From Glycocaulis sp051859565 (GTDB lineage: Bacteria > Pseudomonadota > Alphaproteobacteria > Caulobacterales > Maricaulaceae): a stretch of DNA of 64,000 bases. Below are positions 8,497-17,725 of this stretch, in pieces (position 1 is the first letter of the stretch; each line of letters opens with the position of its first letter). Position numbers and translations under genes: made by a program. The notes beneath the pieces are model-generated. The model saw nothing but the letters and a program-made list of their open reading frames with translations. It was not told the origin of the DNA and did not search any database. The stretch covers positions 248,001-312,000 of the forward strand of contig NZ_JBHYFK010000002.1 in NCBI RefSeq assembly GCF_051859565.1, given 5' to 3'.

Positions 8497-10887
8497 ATGA
8501 AAACACTACTCACCAGCACCGCGATTGCACTGGTTGCGGCCAGTGCGGGCCTCGCTCAGCAACCGGCCAGCACACCTGAAGAGGTAATCGTCGTCACTGG
8601 CACACGCTCTGAAGGACGCACCGCGCTGCAGACGCTTGCGCCAGTGGATGTCATTTCCAACGCGCAGCTGGAAGCCAATGGCTCGACCGAGCTGAACGTG
8701 GCGCTGAACTATGCCGTGCCATCGTTCTCCTTCCCGCAGCCCTCTCTCACCGACGGCACTGACAGTGTTCGCCCGGCGACCCTGCGCGGCCTTGGCCCTG
8801 ACCAGACCCTCACCCTGGTTAACGGCAAGCGCCGCCATGTCAGCGCGCTGGTCAACCTGAACGGCTCGGTGGGCCGGGGTTCGGCAGCGGTTGACCTCAA
8901 CACCATCCCGACCAGTGCCATCGGCGCGGTGGAAGTGCTGCGCGACGGCGCAGCGGCACAATACGGCTCGGACGCCATTGCCGGCGTCATCAATGTGCGC
9001 CTGCGCGAAGCGCGTGAAGGCGGAGGCGCCACCTTCACCTATGGCCAGAACGTGACGACCGTGCCGCTGCTCAGCGGTGACCGGAACGAACGCGACGGCG
9101 AGACCTTCACAGCCGCCGCCTGGGCGGGCCTGCCGCTTGGCGCCGACGGCTTCCTGACGATTTCGGGTGAGTTCCGTGACCGCAGCGCGACCAACCGCTC
9201 CGGTCCCGATCCGCGCCAGCAATACCCGGCTGCGGGTGATCCGCGCGAGGCAAGCTTCAACCGACTCAATCACCGCTTCGGCAACCCGAACGCGCGTGAC
9301 ATCACCCTGCTGGCCAATGCCGGTATTCCATTTGCCAATGGCAATGAGCTTTACGGCTTTGCCAGCTATCAGAACCGCGAAGCAGACTCCGCTGGCTTCT
9401 ACCGCCGTGCGCTGGATCCCCGAAATGTGCTGGCCGTTTACCCGGACGGCTTCCTGCCGCTGATCGCGCCGGAAGTGGAGGACTACTCGGTTGGCGGGGG
9501 CCTGCGTGCACAGCTGGGCGAGTGGTCGGCTGATGCCAGCCTTGTCTATGGCCGCAACCAGATTGACTATACGATCAGGGACACGCTCAACACCACGCTT
9601 GGCGCTGCCAGCCCGACCGAATTCTATGCCGGCCGGCTGGCCTACAGCCAGGCCGTGGCCAATTTCGATCTTGTCCGCCAGTATGCGGTTGACGCCTTTG
9701 CCGGTCCGCTGAATGTGGGTCTGGGCCTTGAGGCGCGATTTGAAAACTTCGAGATCGGTGCGGGTGAGCCGGGCTCCTACATACAGGGCGCTTTCCCGGG
9801 CGCTCCGGGCAGCCAGGTCTTCCCCGGCTTCCAGCCCAGCAACGAGGTGGATGCCAGCCGTGAATCCTTCAGCGCCTATATCGATCTGGAGGCTGATCTC
9901 ACCGACCGCCTGACGGTCTCTGCTGCAGCCCGTTATGAGAATTATTCTGATTTCGGTGACACGCTGAATGGCCGTCTCGCGGCCCGCTTCGAACTCACCG
10001 ATGCGCTGGCGCTGCGTGGTTCGGTCAGCACGGGCTTCCGTGCGCCGTCCCTGCATCAGTCCTTCTTCACCTCGACCGCGACGGTATTCACCGGCGGCGT
10101 GCCGTTTGAAACCGGCACCTTCCCGGTCTCCAGCCCGGTTGCCATCGCGCTCGGTGCCACCCCGCTGGAAGCTGAAACTAGCGTGAACTACTCGCTCGGC
10201 GCCGTGTTCGCCACGGGCGGGTTCGCGCTCACCATCGACGCTTACCGCATCGAGATCGATGACCGCATCCTGTTGTCGGAAAACCTGAACTCGCCGGCCG
10301 TACAAGCCATTCTGCCGGCCGGTGTCACCTCGGCCCGCTTCTTCCTGAACGCGGCGGACAGCACGACCGAAGGCGTGGACATCGTAGCCAGCTATGGCTG
10401 GTCGGTGGAAAATATCGGCGAGTTCAATGCGACGTTCGGCTATAACTACAACACGGTGGAACTGAGCAATATCCAGTCAACCGGTGTGCTGTCCTCGCTG
10501 ACCCCGCCGCCGACAATCTTCGGGCGCCAGTCCACCCTGCGTCTGGAAGAGGGCACGCCGCGCGACAAGTTCATCCTCGGCCTCGACTGGTCGCGTGACC
10601 GCCTTGGCGGGTTTGTCCGCGCCACGCGCTTTGGTGAAACGCTTTCGCCGGGTACGGCGGCGGCCAGCGATGTGGAACTGTCCGAACAGTGGGTCATTGA
10701 CCTTGAAGGCAATATCGACATTACCAGCCGCATGAACTTCGCGCTGGGTGCCAACAATTTGTTCGACACCTACCCGGACAATGTTCCTGCGGGTCTGAAC
10801 TTCGATGGTATCCTGCCGTTCTCCAGCTTCTCGCCGGCTGGCTTTAACGGCCGCTACGTCTATGGCCGGGTCCGCGTGAACTGGTAA
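8497..10887 (+). CDS. TonB-dependent outer-membrane receptor
   Basis: A 796-aa receptor for energised uptake across the outer membrane. A signal peptide (about residues 1-20, ending GLAQ) is followed by a TonB box-like EEVIVVTGTR, a plug domain (about 40-160, with LRGLGPDQTLTLVNGKRRH and DGAAAQYGSDAIAGVINV) and a 22-strand-type barrel ending in the aromatic W. The plug resembles receptors often linked to small organic substrates in Caulobacter-like bacteria. The substrate cannot be told from sequence. It is followed by a strong terminator, so it is probably a single-gene unit. Confidence 0.93.
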   Translation: MKTLLTSTAIALVAASAGLAQQPASTPEEVIVVTGTRSEGRTALQTLAPVDVISNAQLEANGSTELNVALNYAVPSFSFPQPSLTDGTDSVRPATLRGLGPDQTLTLVNGKRRHVSALVNLNGSVGRGSAAVDLNTIPTSAIGAVEVLRDGAAAQYGSDAIAGVINVRLREAREGGGATFTYGQNVTTVPLLSGDRNERDGETFTAAAWAGLPLGADGFLTISGEFRDRSATNRSGPDPRQQYPAAGDPREASFNRLNHRFGNPNARDITLLANAGIPFANGNELYGFASYQNREADSAGFYRRALDPRNVLAVYPDGFLPLIAPEVEDYSVGGGLRAQLGEWSADASLVYGRNQIDYTIRDTLNTTLGAASPTEFYAGRLAYSQAVANFDLVRQYAVDAFAGPLNVGLGLEARFENFEIGAGEPGSYIQGAFPGAPGSQVFPGFQPSNEVDASRESFSAYIDLEADLTDRLTVSAAARYENYSDFGDTLNGRLAARFELTDALALRGSVSTGFRAPSLHQSFFTSTATVFTGGVPFETGTFPVSSPVAIALGATPLEAETSVNYSLGAVFATGGFALTIDAYRIEIDDRILLSENLNSPAVQAILPAGVTSARFFLNAADSTTEGVDIVASYGWSVENIGEFNATFGYNYNTVELSNIQSTGVLSSLTPPPTIFGRQSTLRLEEGTPRDKFILGLDWSRDRLGGFVRATRFGETLSPGTAAASDVELSEQWVIDLEGNIDITSRMNFALGANNLFDTYPDNVPAGLNFDGILPFSSFSPAGFNGRYVYGRVRVNW

Positions 10888-10915
10888 GCTCTCCTCCCGT
10901 CACTGGACGGTTCTG

Positions 10916-10950
10916 CCCCCGCAAGGTCCGCCTTGCGGGGGTTTTCTTTT
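10916..10950 (+). terminator. Rho-independent terminator after the TonB receptor
   Basis: A perfect 11-bp stem, CCCCCGCAAGG (10916-10926) with CCTTGCGGGGG (10931-10941) and loop TCCG, followed by TTTTCTTTT. Confidence 0.92.
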
Positions 10951-11002
10951 GTCTGCTTTTGAGATGCGGCTAGGCTGCCGCCGCCGAGCAGGAGCGCGAA
11001 CA

Positions 11003-11983
11003 ATGCACAACGACCTTACTGACATAGCCGGGCTCAGCGTCGGACAGGCCGAGGACGAGACCGTCCGTACCGGGGTTACGCTGGTGCTGTTCGACGAACC
11101 GGCGATTGCCGCCATCGATGTGCGCGGCGGCGGCCCCGGCACGCGCGAGAGTGATGTGTTGCGCCCCGGCGGACTGGTGGAAGGCGTGGACGCCATCGTG
11201 CTGTCAGGCGGTTCGGTGTACGGGCTGGGCGCAGCGGACGCGGTATGCGCGGCGCTGGGCGCGCAAGGGCGTGGCTATGCGCTGATGCCCCAGCCGGGCG
11301 TGCCGGCCTCTCCCATCGTGCCGGCGGCGATTCTCTATGATCTGGCCAATGGCGGAGACAAGGACTGGGGCGGCGAACCGCCCTATGCGCGGCTGGGCCG
11401 CGCCGCGCTTGACGATGCCGGCCGCCGCGCGCCCGTACGCCTTGGCCGTGCCGGGGCGGGTTTTGGCGCAAGGGCCGGGGCCTTGCCCGGCGGAACCGGC
11501 TCTGCCAGCGCTAAATCGCGCGATGGCTACATGGTCAGCGCGCTTGTGTGCGTGAACAGTTTCGGTTCGGTGCAGGTGCCCGGAACGCAGCAATACTGGG
11601 CCGCGCCGTTTGAGCGGGAGAGCGAGTTTGGCGGGCTGGGCTGCTCGCCTGCTCCGCTGGATGATCTGGAAGACTGGGGCGGGGCGAAGTTCAATCCTGG
11701 CCTGCGTACCAACACCACGCTTGCCATCATTGCCACGGATGCGGCGCTGACACCCGATCAGGCAAGACGGGTCGCCATCATGGCGCAGGACGGGCTGGCG
11801 CGCGCGATTCGCCCGGTCCATACGCCCTTTGATGGTGATGTGGTGTTCGTGGCGTCGACCGGGCGGGCCTGCCTGCCGGATCCTGCGCCCCTGTTCCTTG
11901 CCCGGCTTGGCAATCTGGCAGCGGACTGTCTGGCGCGGGCCATAGCGCGCGGCGTCCACCATGCCGGGATGACAAAACTGTAA
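11003..11983 (+). CDS. P1-family (S58) self-processing peptidase/amidohydrolase
   Basis: A 326-aa protein of the DmpA/BapA/NylC family, Ntn-type hydrolases that cleave their own chain to make an N-terminal nucleophile and then act on N-terminal residues, beta-peptides or cyclic and oligomeric amides. The family blocks ITDIAGLSVGQ-like N-terminus, RGGGPGTRE and LSGGSVYGLGAADAV are present. The segment TNTTLAIIATD places Asn237-Thr238 at the site where NylC-type members cut before threonine. The ATG at 11003 follows GGAG; a frame extension upstream overlaps the terminator and is rejected. There is no signal peptide, so it is probably cytoplasmic. Confidence 0.85.
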   Translation: MHNDLTDIAGLSVGQAEDETVRTGVTLVLFDEPAIAAIDVRGGGPGTRESDVLRPGGLVEGVDAIVLSGGSVYGLGAADAVCAALGAQGRGYALMPQPGVPASPIVPAAILYDLANGGDKDWGGEPPYARLGRAALDDAGRRAPVRLGRAGAGFGARAGALPGGTGSASAKSRDGYMVSALVCVNSFGSVQVPGTQQYWAAPFERESEFGGLGCSPAPLDDLEDWGGAKFNPGLRTNTTLAIIATDAALTPDQARRVAIMAQDGLARAIRPVHTPFDGDVVFVASTGRACLPDPAPLFLARLGNLAADCLARAIARGVHHAGMTKL

Positions 11984-12216
11984 GGCCGGTGAATGCTGTT
12001 TACAGCAAATGGGCTGCAACCAAATGCGGCAGGCGTGCGTTTATTCCCGGCGTTGCTGACGGCGATTTCCGGGCGGTACACCCTGTTATTGCTTGACGGG
12101 AAGCCAATAAGCTGTTGGCTTTCCTTTGCGGTTATTCCGCGGGGCTGCAAAAAACCGGGGCACGAATAGCGCCGCCGGCCTCCCTGATGGACAGGTCACT
12201 GATGGAGAAGTTGACG

Positions 12217-12456
12217 ATGAAAAAGTTTGTTCTGGCTGCATTCGCTGCAAGTGCGATTCTGGCCGCCTGTGAGCAGCAGGGTCCGGCAGAAGAAGCGGGT
12301 GAAGCAATCGATGAGGCGCTGGGCACTCAGGAGCAAAACCCGGTAGAAGAGGCTTGGGACGACACGACCGATCAGGTCGAGGAGTGGGCCGAGGAAACTG
12401 AGGAGGCCTGGGAAGAGGCCACCGAGGAAAACCCTGAGGACGGCGCTCCGGAATAA
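12217..12456 (+). CDS. Small acidic lipoprotein, 79 aa
   Basis: A short exported protein. The signal MKKFVLAAFAASAILAAC ends in a lipobox with Cys18. The mature part is extremely acidic, with repeated EEA and EEW units that suggest one long amphipathic helix, and no cysteine apart from the anchor. The ATG at 12217 has GGAGAAG 6 bases upstream; two earlier in-frame ATGs (12190s-12202) do not. The gene carries its own terminator. No function is recognised; a periplasmic or envelope stress role is possible but unproven. Confidence 0.75.
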   Translation: MKKFVLAAFAASAILAACEQQGPAEEAGEAIDEALGTQEQNPVEEAWDDTTDQVEEWAEETEEAWEEATEENPEDGAPE

Positions 12457-12490
12457 TACGGGCACGCTGTCCCAAGACGGACTTCAAGGA

Positions 12491-12518
12491 CCCCCGGGCG
12501 GAAACGTCCGGGGGTTTC
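12491..12518 (+). terminator. Terminator after the acidic lipoprotein gene
   Basis: Stem CCCCCGGGCG (12491-12500) with CGTCCGGGGG (12505-12514), one G-T pair, GAAA tetraloop, followed by TTTCCT. Confidence 0.8.
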
Positions 12519-12594
12519 CTGTTGCCGGGTATATTTCCCGTTCTCATCGCGGCAACGTCTTGTTAACCTCGCCGGCGCGGCCGAGGGGGGTGAT

Positions 12595-14097
12595 ATGGGC
12601 GCACGCGCCTTTTTCATGATGTCAGCGTTGTGCGCACTGGTGCTTGCCGTCACAGGTCCAGCGCACTCGCGTCAGGCGTGGAGCGACAGCCACATCGCCG
12701 ATCTGGCCGATGCGTTGAGCGAGGCGTGGACGCACGGGCTGACACCGGGCCATTACCCTGCACCCGAAGCGGTAGTCGCCTTAGGCGCGGGGCCGGAACG
12801 CGATGCCCTGGCCCGTGAAGGCTTCACGGCGCTCGCGCGGGACCTTGCGATTGGCCGTATCGACCCGCGCCAGCTGGAGCCGGACTGGACCGCGCCGCAG
12901 CGCAGGCTCGACCTCGACATGGCGATGGCGACAGCCCTTCGCGAGAATGCCGTGTTTGCCACGCTGGAGGGGTTCAGCCCCTCCCACCCTGACTATATGG
13001 CCTTGCGCCGCGAGCTGATCCGCCGCCATGCGCTGCTGCGTGCCCATTCACTCATCGCGGACGGGCCGAGGCTGGAGCTTGGTGATAGCGGCGCGCGGGT
13101 GGATGCGTTGCGTGCGCGCCTGCATCAGGAAGGCTTGCTGGCGCGACTCGCGCCGCCGGGCACCCCGTTTGACGATATGCTGCGAACGGCTCTGATCCGG
13201 TTTCAGGCGCGGCACAATCTGGCCACCGACGGAGTCGTGGGGCCTGGCACCCTGCGTGAGCTGAATACGCCGCCGCGTCACCGGCTCGATCAGGTGCGCG
13301 CCAATCTGGAGCGCTGGCGCTGGGTGCCGCGTGATCTGGGCGAGCGGCATATCCGGGTAAACCTCGCCGACTACCGGCTGGAAGCGTGGTCGGGCGGGCA
13401 GGTGGAGCGGGTGCACCGCTCCATGATCGGGCGGGGCTATAACCGCACGCCGGTCTTCTCCGAGGACATGACCTTTATCGAGATCAATCCGGTCTGGTAC
13501 ACGCCCACCAACCTCGGCGCGCCCTGGCTCAGGCGCTTCCAGACCAATCCGGGCTATGCGCTGGCATCGGGCTACCGGCTGGTGGACCAGTCGACCGGCG
13601 GGGTCATCAGCCCGTCGCAGGCGGACTGGGCAAACGGGCGCTACCGCGTCATTCAGGTGCCGGGGCGCGGCAATTCGATGGGGGAGGTGAAATTCATGTT
13701 CCCCAACATCCACAATATCTACATCCATGACACGCCCCATCGCGCCCTGTTCGATCAGGTGCAGCGCAATGAATCCTCTGGCTGTGTACGCGTCGACGAG
13801 CCGCGCGAGCTCGCCTGGTGGGTGCTGCAGGGCGAGACGGGCTGGACGCGCGAGGCGATGGAGGAGGCCTTTGACAATGGCCGCACGCGCCGCGTCTGGC
13901 TGCGCAATCACATCCCCGTCCACATCCTCTATTTTACCGCTGTGTCGGACCGTTTCGGCCATGTCCGCTTCATTCACGACATCTATAACCGCGATGCGGC
14001 CCTGATCGCGGCGCTGGACGCTGATGCACGCGGGGAGGTGGAGGAGGTGCGAGACGCCGGCGAGCTTCTGACTGCCGCAGTGCAGGGCAGCCCGTGA
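12595..14097 (+). CDS. Periplasmic L,D-transpeptidase, YcbB/LdtD type
   Basis: A 500-aa exported enzyme that forms 3-3 peptidoglycan cross-links or related bonds. It has a signal peptide (cleavage near AHS-RQA), an N-terminal helical scaffold region, a peptidoglycan-binding domain (about 155-225, with LGDSGARVDALRARL and TDGVVGPGTLRELN) and a YkuD catalytic domain. The active site appears as HDTPHRALF followed by SSGCVRV, with nucleophile Cys397. The length and domain order fit the LdtD/YcbB group rather than the short Ldt enzymes. The ATG follows a GAGGGGGG-type site. It stands alone between a terminator and a repeat element. Confidence 0.9.
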   Translation: MGARAFFMMSALCALVLAVTGPAHSRQAWSDSHIADLADALSEAWTHGLTPGHYPAPEAVVALGAGPERDALAREGFTALARDLAIGRIDPRQLEPDWTAPQRRLDLDMAMATALRENAVFATLEGFSPSHPDYMALRRELIRRHALLRAHSLIADGPRLELGDSGARVDALRARLHQEGLLARLAPPGTPFDDMLRTALIRFQARHNLATDGVVGPGTLRELNTPPRHRLDQVRANLERWRWVPRDLGERHIRVNLADYRLEAWSGGQVERVHRSMIGRGYNRTPVFSEDMTFIEINPVWYTPTNLGAPWLRRFQTNPGYALASGYRLVDQSTGGVISPSQADWANGRYRVIQVPGRGNSMGEVKFMFPNIHNIYIHDTPHRALFDQVQRNESSGCVRVDEPRELAWWVLQGETGWTREAMEEAFDNGRTRRVWLRNHIPVHILYFTAVSDRFGHVRFIHDIYNRDAALIAALDADARGEVEEVRDAGELLTAAVQGSP

Positions 14098-14114
14098 ACG
14101 GTTCAACGAAGCGC

Positions 14115-14203
14115 TGAAACCCCGGCCAAGCGCAGCGCGAGCCGGGACCTCTGGCAGAACTGGCCTGAGGCCCCGGACAGCCCTGCGGGCTTCCGGGGGT
14201 TCA
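14115..14203. repeat. Double-hairpin intergenic element, family 1, copy at 14.1 kb
   Basis: The element runs from TGAAACCCCGG to CCGGGGGTTCA, with hairpins CCCGGCC...GAGCCGGG and CCCCGGA...TTCCGGGG. It is the same element as at 5.3 kb in the opposite orientation. It separates the L,D-transpeptidase gene from the arginine genes. Confidence 0.75.
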
Positions 14204-14325
14204 ACTGCTGGCTAATCAGGAAACAAGATCAACGACCACCTCCCGCTCACACACCCGTTTGCGCAACGCAGCAATGAGCGCTAAACGCGTGAGCTTTCCA
14301 ACGCCCAAGGGAGGCGCGTGAAACG

Positions 14326-15333
14326 ATGCGGCATTTCCTGTCTACCGCTGACTGGTCGAGACAAGAACTTCAGGCCCTGATCGACCGCGCGCGCCGATAC
14401 CGCGAAAGCCCACAAGGCGATGCCCTCAAAGGCAAGTCCATCGCGCTGGTCTTCTTCAACCCGTCGCTTCGCACGCGCACCTCGTTTGACCTTGGCGCGC
14501 ACCAGCTGGGCGGCCATGCCATTGTGCTGGATGCGCGTGGCGGCACCTGGCCGGTGGAGTTCGAGGACGGGGCCATCATGGATGGCACCGCAGAAGAGCA
14601 CGTGAAGGAAGCCGCGCGTGTGCTGTCGTCCTACGTCGATCTCATCGCGATCCGCTGCTTCCCCAAGTTTGAGAACTGGACGGCCGAGCGCGAGGATCCG
14701 CTGATCATGGCGTATGCGAAATACGCCACGGTTCCTGTCATCAACATGGAAACAATCGTCCATCCCTGTCAGGAGCTAGCGCATATGATGGCGCTGCAGG
14801 ACGCTATCGGCGATGTGCGCGGCAAGGAGTTTCTCCTCACCTGGGTGCCGCACCCGAAACCGCTCAACACCGCTGTGGCCAATTCCGCGCTGCTGATTGC
14901 GTCGAAGTTTGGCATGAATGTGCGCCTGCTCATCCCCGACGAAGTCTATCGCCTCGATCAGCGCTACATGGATGCGGCAGAGAAATTCTGCGGTGATGCC
15001 GGTACGTCGCTTACCGTCACCACCGACGTGAAGGCGGCCTATAGCGGCGCGCACGCCGTCTACGCCAAGAGCTGGGGCGCGCTGCCCTTTTTCGGCCAGT
15101 GGGACGGTGAAGCGCCCTACCGCGCCAAGGGTGCCGGCTTCATGATCGACGATGCCAAGATGGCGATGACGGACAAGGCGGTCGTCAGCCACTGCCTGCC
15201 CATGCGCCGCAATGTGAAGATTGCGGATTCTGTCGTGGATTCGCCGGCCTTTATCGGTATGGCGGAAGCGGAAAACCGCCTGCACGTGCAAAAGGCGATC
15301 ATGGAAGCCCTCGTCAAAGGAGGGGCAGCGTGA
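14326..15333 (+). CDS. argF': N-acetylornithine carbamoyltransferase
   Basis: A 335-aa transcarbamylase closely resembling the Xanthomonas acetylornithine enzyme, which carbamoylates N-acetylornithine to N-acetylcitrulline in an alternative arginine pathway. The carbamoyl phosphate site is FFNPSLRTRTSF, the catalytic HPCQELAH follows near residue 145, and HCLPMRRN closes the active site. Features specific to this subgroup are the WPVEF segment and the extended MDGTAEEH loop, which ordinary ornithine carbamoyltransferases lack. An N-succinylornithine preference is the main alternative. The gene overlaps the next one by 4 bases. Confidence 0.92.
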   Translation: MRHFLSTADWSRQELQALIDRARRYRESPQGDALKGKSIALVFFNPSLRTRTSFDLGAHQLGGHAIVLDARGGTWPVEFEDGAIMDGTAEEHVKEAARVLSSYVDLIAIRCFPKFENWTAEREDPLIMAYAKYATVPVINMETIVHPCQELAHMMALQDAIGDVRGKEFLLTWVPHPKPLNTAVANSALLIASKFGMNVRLLIPDEVYRLDQRYMDAAEKFCGDAGTSLTVTTDVKAAYSGAHAVYAKSWGALPFFGQWDGEAPYRAKGAGFMIDDAKMAMTDKAVVSHCLPMRRNVKIADSVVDSPAFIGMAEAENRLHVQKAIMEALVKGGAA

Positions 15334-16685
15334 TCGATCAGGCAGCCGGTAATTCGGCAAATGAACGCGGCGGGGCCGCTGTTCCCGTACGCTCGGCCAT
15401 TGTCCAGCTTCTCTCCCAGATGCGCGACGGCAAGGAGATACGCGAGTATCTGACCCGCTTCTCGCGCCTCGATCAGGAGCGTTTCGCTGTCATCAAGGTC
15501 GGCGGCGCGGTGATGGAAGAGGACATGGCCGCGCTCTCGGCCTCGCTCGCCTTCCTGCAGACGGTGGGGCTGGCTCCCATCGTGGTGCATGGCGGCGGTC
15601 CGCAGCTCGACAAGGCGCTGGCCGAGGCGGGCATCGAGACCGTGCGCAAGCAGGGCCTGCGCGTGACCCCGCCCGAAGCGATCCCCGTGATCCGCGATAC
15701 GCTGACGCGCGTGAATCTCGAACTGGTGCAGGCGATCCGCGATTGCGGCGGGCGCGCAGCCGCTATTCCCTCCGGCGTCTTTGAAGCCGAGCTGATGGAT
15801 GAGGCGGAGCTTGGGCGCGTCGGCGATCCCAAGGCTGTGCGCCTTGATCTGGTTGCAGCGGCTGCGCGCGCCGGGCAGGCGCCGATCCTGGCCTGTCTTG
15901 GCGATACGGCCGACGGGCGCATGGTCAATATCAATGCCGATGCTGCCGTGCGCGCGCTCGTACACGCGCTCCAGCCCTACAAGATCGTGTTCCTGACGGG
16001 CACGGGCGCGCTGCTGGACGAGGCGGGCAAAGCCATCTCGGCCATCAACCTCGCCACCGATTTTGACGAGCTGATGGGTGCGGACTGGGTGTCGGGCGGG
16101 ATGCGTCTGAAAATGGAAGAGATCAAGCGTCTGCTTGATGATCTGCCATTGTCCAGCTCGGTCTCGATCACCAGTCCGGGGGAACTCGCCAAGGAGCTCT
16201 TCACCCACGCCGGGTCCGGCACGCTGGTGCGCAAGGGCGAGCGCATGCTGGAGATCACGGCCAAGGCCGATCTCGACACGGCGCGTGCGGCCCCGCTGAT
16301 TGAACAGGCTTTCGGGCGCAAGCTGGTGGAGGGGTATTTCGACCGGCTGGACTTTGACCGCGCCTTTGTCACCGAGAGCTACCGGGCCGCGGCGATCACC
16401 TCGCGGCTTGATGATGTCATCTATCTCGACAAGTTTGCCGTGCTGGACGATGCGCGCGGCGAGGGGCTGGGCGGGGCGGTATGGCGCAAGCTGATCGCCT
16501 ATGCGCCGCGCCTCTACTGGCGTTCGCGCACCGATAATCCGGTCAATGAGTTCTACTTTGCCACCTGCCATGGCGCGGTGAAGACCGGCCACTGGACGGT
16601 GTTCTGGCGCGGGGAGGATGATCTGTCGCGCATTCCGGCCATGGTGGAACGCATCGCTGCCTTGCCGCCGACGCTGAGGAGTTAG
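15330..16685 (+). CDS. argB/argA: Bifunctional N-acetylglutamate kinase/synthase
   Basis: A 451-aa fusion. Residues about 60-295 form an amino acid kinase domain (VIKVGGAVMEED, VVHGGGPQLDKAL) that phosphorylates N-acetylglutamate. Residues about 300-451 form a GNAT-type acetyltransferase domain that makes N-acetylglutamate from glutamate and acetyl-CoA (core DDARGEGLGGAVWRKL). This architecture is established for Maricaulis maris and Xanthomonas. Translation starts at GTG inside the argF' stop region (GTGA), after AAAGGAGGGG. One protein therefore supplies the first two steps of the pathway, which is likely arginine-inhibited. Confidence 0.93.
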   Translation: MIDQAAGNSANERGGAAVPVRSAIVQLLSQMRDGKEIREYLTRFSRLDQERFAVIKVGGAVMEEDMAALSASLAFLQTVGLAPIVVHGGGPQLDKALAEAGIETVRKQGLRVTPPEAIPVIRDTLTRVNLELVQAIRDCGGRAAAIPSGVFEAELMDEAELGRVGDPKAVRLDLVAAAARAGQAPILACLGDTADGRMVNINADAAVRALVHALQPYKIVFLTGTGALLDEAGKAISAINLATDFDELMGADWVSGGMRLKMEEIKRLLDDLPLSSSVSITSPGELAKELFTHAGSGTLVRKGERMLEITAKADLDTARAAPLIEQAFGRKLVEGYFDRLDFDRAFVTESYRAAAITSRLDDVIYLDKFAVLDDARGEGLGGAVWRKLIAYAPRLYWRSRTDNPVNEFYFATCHGAVKTGHWTVFWRGEDDLSRIPAMVERIAALPPTLRS

Positions 16686-16689
16686 GGCC

Positions 16690-17631
16690 ATGCTGACGGT
16701 CGGTCTTGTGGGCGCGCGCGGACATACCGGCAAGGAGCTCATCGCCATCCTGTCGCGCCGTAGCGATATGCGGCTGGTGTTCGCGTCCTCGCGGGCGATG
16801 GCGGGTGAGCCGGTATCCAATCTCGCGCCTGAAGCCCGCGATGGGCTGATCTTCGAGGCGATGGGGCCGGAAGACGTGGCTGCGCGCGGTGCGGACGCGG
16901 TGATACTGGCGCTGCCCAATGGCGAAGCCGCGCCCTATGTGGCGGCGATTGAAGCCGCAGCGCCGGGCACGATCCTGGTCGATCTGTCGGCGGATTACCG
17001 CTTTGACGGCAGCTGGGCCTATGGCCTGCCCGAGCTTTACGGCCGGGAGCGCCTGAAAGGCGCGGCGCGCATCTCCAATCCCGGCTGCTACGCCACGGCG
17101 GGCCAGCTCTGCGTGCATCCGGTGCGTGATCTCTTGAGCGGTCCGGCGCATCTGTTCGGCGTGTCGGGCTATTCCGGCGCAGGCACCACGCCCAGCCGCA
17201 AGAATGATGTCGAAGCGCTTCGCGACAATCTCATGCCCTACAGCCTCACCGGCCATATGCATGAGCGTGAGATGAGCCGTCATCTGGCCCACGAAGTGCG
17301 CTTCTCACCCCATGTCGCGTCCTTCTTCCGGGGCATCACCCTGACCGCGCAGCTGAACTTTGCCGCCCCGGTGACGTTGGAAGCGCTCAAAAGCCGCTAC
17401 GTGGCGGCCTATGGCGGCGAAAAGCTGATCCGCCTCTCTGACACCATCCCCGAAATCCGTGACGGGCAGGATATTCCGGGCGCAGTGATCGGCGGCTGGT
17501 CTGTGGGCGAGGGCGGACGCAATGCGACGCTGGTGTGCGCACTCGACAATCTCCTGAAAGGCGCCGCCGTGCAGGCGGTGCAGAACCTTGCCCTGGCGGC
17601 GGGGCTGGAGGAGCTGGGCGGTATCAGCTGA
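16690..17631 (+). CDS. argC: N-acetyl-gamma-glutamyl-phosphate reductase
   Basis: A 313-aa NADPH enzyme for the third step of arginine synthesis. It has a Rossmann start VGLVGARGHTGKELI, the catalytic cysteine in SNPGCYAT (Cys133), and the conserved GVSGYSGAGTTPSR loop. It follows the kinase/synthase gene by 4 bases, so argF', argB/A and argC form one operon. The acetylornithine aminotransferase, deacetylase and argGH are not in this window. Confidence 0.94.
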   Translation: MLTVGLVGARGHTGKELIAILSRRSDMRLVFASSRAMAGEPVSNLAPEARDGLIFEAMGPEDVAARGADAVILALPNGEAAPYVAAIEAAAPGTILVDLSADYRFDGSWAYGLPELYGRERLKGAARISNPGCYATAGQLCVHPVRDLLSGPAHLFGVSGYSGAGTTPSRKNDVEALRDNLMPYSLTGHMHEREMSRHLAHEVRFSPHVASFFRGITLTAQLNFAAPVTLEALKSRYVAAYGGEKLIRLSDTIPEIRDGQDIPGAVIGGWSVGEGGRNATLVCALDNLLKGAAVQAVQNLALAAGLEELGGIS

Positions 17632-17725
17632 TCCCGCCTTGCGTGTCACAATTTCGCGTGCGGGGCTTTCCCTGACGGCAGTCTGCGTCATTTACTCACT
17701 GTCAGCTGACCCGAAGGATGCCGCC

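Noticed and set aside
8506..10305. A 599-codon frame opposite the TonB receptor
   Set aside because: Antisense shadow of a clear receptor gene.
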